This document shows positions 14,253 through 17,020 of a stretch of DNA of 17,020 nucleotides, piece by piece. Positions within the stretch are counted from its first letter, which is position 1; each line of letters opens with the position of its first letter. This DNA is from JBGPEQ01 sp035518775 (GTDB taxonomy: Bacteria; Pseudomonadota; Alphaproteobacteria; Dongiales; Dongiaceae). The notes below the pieces were generated by a model, which worked only from the letters and a program-made list of their open reading frames with translations, made no database searches and was not told the DNA's origin. The stretch covers positions 1-17,020 of the forward strand of contig DATIXH010000346.1 of NCBI GenBank assembly GCA_035518775.1, read 5' to 3'. Position numbers and translations under genes: made by a program.

Positions 14253-15470
14253 ATGTCGAAGGGTGGATTGAATATCGTCGTTTCTGACGGCAGCACGCAT
14301 GAGCGCGCGGCGGCTGTCGTGGGCAACACGGTCGCGGGGCTGGCCGGCATCGGTGCCGTCGCGGTGGTGGCCATGGGCTTCGCCCAGCCGGCGCACGCCC
14401 AGAGCTTCCAGGAACAAGTCGATGAGATCGTCTTTCCTGACGGCTGCGGCAGCAGCGGACCACCAGGAGGAGGGTGCGGCTCAGTTGGCGCTGCCGGCGG
14501 TGTCGGCGGGCAGGTGGAAGTGCAGCAGGGCGGCTTGCCGCCGAGCGTCCAGCAGCGGATGCGCGAAGCCCAGTGCGAGGCCGACAAGAACGCCAGCTGC
14601 GTGCAGCCGGGCGGCGCCGCGGCCGACACGATGCCGTTCGAGGGCCTCAACCTGTTCGTCTCTACCGACTATCAGAAGAAGCTCTATGACGGCGCGGCCG
14701 AGGCCGATTTCGACTCGGACCGCGCCGGCTTCACCGTCGGCCTGGACAGCCCGATGAGCTGGGGCCTGATCGGCGGCGCCCTCAACTACAACTACACCAA
14801 CGGCGACTTCCGCCATAACGGCGGCGATTTCCAGCAGAATTCCTTCGGCGGCCTGCTCTACGGGTCGTACTATCCCAGCGACTCCAGCTTCATCGACGGC
14901 GTGATCGGCCTGGCCGGCAAGGGCTACGACCTCGACCGCACGGTCGTGGCGAACGGCAACGTTCTCGACGCCAAGGCAAAGGGCGATACACTCGGCTTCG
15001 AATTCCAGAGCAGCGTCAGCGGCGGCTACGACTTCAGCTTCGACAACTTCACCATCGGCCCGCGCGCGGGCATCCACTATCTCCGCACCGAACTCAGCGA
15101 CTTCTCGGAAAGCGGCACCCCCATGGCCCTGCACTATGAGGACCAGGTCGAGGACTCGCTGACCACGACCGTCGGCTTCCAGGGGTCGGTCGCCATCAGC
15201 ACCAGCTTCGGTGTCGTGGTGCCGCAGGTGAACGCCGAATATGTGCACGAGTTCCTGAACGATCGCCGCAACGTCCATGCAACGGACACCGCGGGTACGA
15301 GCTTCACGTTCCAGACCGATCCGCCCGACCGCGACTACTTCAACGTCGGCGGCGGCGTGGTGTTCGTGCTGCCCGACGGCATCTCGCCCTTCCTCAACTA
15401 CACGGCCGAGGTGGCCAATCGGTTCGAGGAAGTCCACACCGTCACTGCCGGCGTGCGGCTGGAGATGTAG
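14253..15470 (+). CDS. Autotransporter-type outer-membrane beta-barrel protein
   Basis: This 405-residue protein starts at ATG with GGGGGAGA 8 bases upstream. An unusually long leader (about 49 residues; hydrophobic core VAGLAGIGAVAVVAMGF, cut likely after PAHA) targets export. A short low-complexity region (about 50-128) rich in Gly and Gln contains four cysteines (C65, C75, C108, C116). Residues about 130-405 alternate polar and hydrophobic residues as in a twelve-strand barrel, e.g. GLNLFVSTDY, SFGGLLYGSYYP and TIGPRAGIHYLRTELSDF, ending VTAGVRLEM. This matches the autotransporter beta-domain superfamily. The passenger is too short to be a typical secreted effector, so the protein may be a plain barrel or adhesin-like pore. 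Specific function unknown. Confidence 0.8.
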   Translation: MSKGGLNIVVSDGSTHERAAAVVGNTVAGLAGIGAVAVVAMGFAQPAHAQSFQEQVDEIVFPDGCGSSGPPGGGCGSVGAAGGVGGQVEVQQGGLPPSVQQRMREAQCEADKNASCVQPGGAAADTMPFEGLNLFVSTDYQKKLYDGAAEADFDSDRAGFTVGLDSPMSWGLIGGALNYNYTNGDFRHNGGDFQQNSFGGLLYGSYYPSDSSFIDGVIGLAGKGYDLDRTVVANGNVLDAKAKGDTLGFEFQSSVSGGYDFSFDNFTIGPRAGIHYLRTELSDFSESGTPMALHYEDQVEDSLTTTVGFQGSVAISTSFGVVVPQVNAEYVHEFLNDRRNVHATDTAGTSFTFQTDPPDRDYFNVGGGVVFVLPDGISPFLNYTAEVANRFEEVHTVTAGVRLEM

Positions 15471-15631
15471 CGGCGCATCAGCCGCCGTTCTGCCCGCTTC
15501 GAATCCGGTTGCCGCCCGATTTCTGGGCAGGCTGATGAATTTCTGTGCAGGGTCCGCCGGCTGTCTCCGGACTCGCCTGCGGCCGCCGACAGCAGCATAA
15601 TGGATTCAGGTCGTTAGCCGCACGGGCTGAC

Positions 15632-15647
15632 TGGCATAGGGATTGCA
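15632..15647 (+). promoter_or_regulatory. Sigma-54 (-24/-12) promoter of glnB-glnA
   Basis: TGGCATAGGGATTGCA matches the RpoN consensus TGGCAC-N5-TTGCA with one substitution and exact spacing. Transcription should begin near 15658, about 65 bases before the glnB start. glnB promoters of this class are activated by NtrC under nitrogen limitation. I see no textbook NtrC palindrome in the 160 bp upstream, so the activator site is unproven. Confidence 0.85.
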
Positions 15648-15721
15648 TCAAGGAGCGTGACCGCTTCGCGGGCCGGTGCCCGCGGGCTGGTTGCCGCCCG
15701 CGGGAGGAGAAACCGACGCCC

Positions 15722-16060
15722 ATGAAGAAGATCGAAGCCATCATCAAGCCGTTCAAGCTCGACGACGTGAAGGAGGCCCTGCACGAGGTCGGAATCAAGG
15801 GCATCACGGTGACGGAGGCCAAGGGCTTCGGCCGCCAGAAGGGCCATACCGAGCTCTATCGCGGCGCCGAATACGTGGTCGACTTCCTGCCCAAGGTGAA
15901 GCTGGAGATCGTGCTGGAGGACAACCAGGTGGAACGCGCCTGCGAGGCCATCCAGCAGGCCGCCCGCACCGGCCGCATCGGCGACGGCAAGATCTTCGTC
16001 TCAACGGTCGAGGAAGTCATCCGCATCCGCACCGGCGAACGCGGGCCGGACGCCTTGTAG
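15722..16060 (+). CDS. glnB: Nitrogen regulatory protein P-II
   Basis: This 112-residue protein has the standard P-II length. MKKIEAIIKPFKLDDVKEAL opens the ferredoxin-like fold, and the T-loop carries the uridylylation tyrosine Y51 in RGAEYVVDF. VEDNQ-type (here LEDNQ) and GRIGDGKIFVSTVEEVIRIRTGE segments follow, the latter the C-terminal ATP/2-oxoglutarate signature. As a trimer it senses 2-oxoglutarate, ATP/ADP and, through uridylylation by GlnD, glutamine, and controls NtrB, the GlnE adenylyltransferase and related targets. I call it GlnB rather than GlnK because it precedes glnA, not amtB. GGGAGGAG sits about 12 bases before the ATG. The stop codon lies in the left arm of a 25-bp inverted repeat. 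Confidence 0.93.
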   Translation: MKKIEAIIKPFKLDDVKEALHEVGIKGITVTEAKGFGRQKGHTELYRGAEYVVDFLPKVKLEIVLEDNQVERACEAIQQAARTGRIGDGKIFVSTVEEVIRIRTGERGPDAL

Positions 16061-16115
16061 GGGCGACCGGCAGGTCGCCCGTCCGCACCGCGGGCGACCT
16101 GCCGGTCGCCCCTAC
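16057..16115. repeat. 25-bp-arm inverted repeat between glnB and glnA
   Basis: Perfectly complementary arms (16057-16081 and 16091-16115) flank a 9-base centre. Each arm contains a smaller palindrome, GGGCGACC/GGTCGCCC around a 4-base loop (16061-16080 and 16092-16111). The RNA can therefore form one long stem or two small hairpins. The glnB TAG stop (16058-16060) is part of the left arm. It resembles a GTAGGGGCGACC-type interspersed repeat (recollection). It is followed by 33 bases leading to glnA, with no T-tract, so it is unlikely to be a full terminator. It may instead modulate message stability or the glnA-to-glnB ratio. Confidence 0.85.
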
Positions 16116-16148
16116 GAACCCAACATCGAAACGAAGGAAACAAGAACC

Positions 16149-17020
16149 ATGGCTGATGCTAACGACGTAAAGAAGGTGCTGGCGACGATCAAGGAGAAGG
16201 AGGTCAAGTATGTCGACTTCCGCTTCACCGATCCGCGCGGCAAGTGGCAGCACCTGGCGCATACCGTCGCCACGGTCGACGAGGAGCTGCTGACCGAGGG
16301 CGTGATGTTCGACGGCTCGTCGATCGCCGGCTGGAAGGCGATCAACGAATCCGACATGACGCTGATGCCGGACTGCAAGACCGCCGTGCTCGACCCCTTC
16401 GCGGCGCAGACCTCGCTGGTGATCTTCTGCGACGTCTACGAGCCGCTCACGGGACAGCCCTATGCGCGCGACCCGCGCTCGATCGCCAAGCACGCCGAGG
16501 CGCATCTGAAGACCACGGGCATCGGCGACACCGCCTTCTTCGGACCGGAGGCCGAGTTCTTCGTGTTCGACGACGTGCGCTACGAAGTCTCGATGAACCG
16601 CTGCTTCTACGAGTTCGACTCCGACGAAGGCCCGTACGTCACCGGCAGGCAGATGGAGCAGGGCAACCACGGCCACCGGCCCCCGATCAAGGGCGGCTAC
16701 TTCCCGGTGCCGCCGGTCGACGCCGCCTCCGACCTGCGCGCGGAGATGACGACGACCATGGCCAACATGGGCCTGGAGATGGAGAAGCATCACCACGAGG
16801 TGGCGCCCAGCCAGCACGAGCTGGGCCTCAAGTTCTCCACGCTCGTGAAGTGCGCCGACAACATGCAGATCTACAAGTACGTCGTGCACAACGTGGCGCA
16901 TTCCTACGGCAAGACGGCGACTTTCATGCCGAAGCCGGTGAAGGGCGACAACGGCTCGGGCATGCATTGCCACCAGTCGATCTGGAAGGGCGGCAAGCCG
17001 CTGTTCGCGGGCTCGGGCTA
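16149..17020 (+). CDS. glnA: Glutamine synthetase type I (partial, 3' end outside window)
   Basis: The first 290 codons of a type I glutamine synthetase are present. The enzyme condenses glutamate and ammonia to glutamine with ATP in a cytoplasmic dodecamer. MFDGSSIAGW (53-62) and ESDMTLMPD (67-75) lie in the N-terminal beta-grasp domain. FFGPEAEFFVFD (130-141) carries metal-binding glutamates, NHGHRPPIKGGYF (173-185) is a conserved loop, and HHHEVAPSQHELG (214-226) and NGSGMHCHQS (268-277) supply metal, ATP and glutamate ligands. The adenylylation tyrosine (about residue 397) is beyond the window. AAGGAAA precedes the ATG. It lies 88 bases after glnB, with the inverted repeat between, and probably shares the sigma-54 promoter. 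Confidence 0.97.
   Translation, partial: MADANDVKKVLATIKEKEVKYVDFRFTDPRGKWQHLAHTVATVDEELLTEGVMFDGSSIAGWKAINESDMTLMPDCKTAVLDPFAAQTSLVIFCDVYEPLTGQPYARDPRSIAKHAEAHLKTTGIGDTAFFGPEAEFFVFDDVRYEVSMNRCFYEFDSDEGPYVTGRQMEQGNHGHRPPIKGGYFPVPPVDAASDLRAEMTTTMANMGLEMEKHHHEVAPSQHELGLKFSTLVKCADNMQIYKYVVHNVAHSYGKTATFMPKPVKGDNGSGMHCHQSIWKGGKPLFAGSG

Noticed and set aside
1..17020. CRISPR array, rRNA, tRNA or riboswitch
   Set aside because: No regularly spaced direct repeats and no recognisable RNA-gene cores were found by reading both strands; weakly conserved RNAs could escape this.

Overview
The window reads as chromosomal DNA of a high-GC Gram-negative bacterium, most likely an alphaproteobacterium (my inference). 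The basis is the sigma-54-driven glnB-glnA pair, a FixL/FixJ-style two-component pair, a DUF2092 secreted protein next to a very small secreted protein, an autotransporter-type outer-membrane barrel, and strong third-position GC bias. That bias also produces many long antisense reading frames that I discard.

Layout. Bases 1-104 are the tail of a subtilase-like protease. A 32-bp-arm inverted repeat follows (166-256), then a SAM methyltransferase (minus) and a DUF5675-like protein (plus). Bases 1878-3542 form a mosaic: two copies of the 3' end of an ABC-transporter permease gene flank a two-gene minus-strand cassette (DUF2092 protein plus a 68-residue secreted protein). Next come a small membrane protein with a TTG start, a LysR regulator and a CLC-type chloride/proton antiporter, all plus strand.

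The most coherent block is 6228-12414. On the minus strand it holds an ethanolamine-permease-like APC transporter, then a divergent Amt-family channel, then a 78-residue single-span membrane protein. Divergently on the plus strand lie a MASE1 sensor kinase and an overlapping FixJ/LuxR-type response regulator. The shared 419-bp control region carries a tandem 14-bp repeat (possible operator) and an orphan intrinsic-terminator hairpin. I infer a signal-responsive uptake module for ethanolamine or another amine, with the Amt-like channel handling ammonium or a related amine.

Downstream are an unrecognised 89-residue protein (minus), a class I PLP aminotransferase, an autotransporter-type outer-membrane protein, and the nitrogen-control pair glnB-glnA. 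The pair has a clear -24/-12 promoter, and a large hairpin repeat overlaps the glnB stop codon. glnA runs off the right edge. I saw no rRNA, tRNA, CRISPR array, transposase or integrase.
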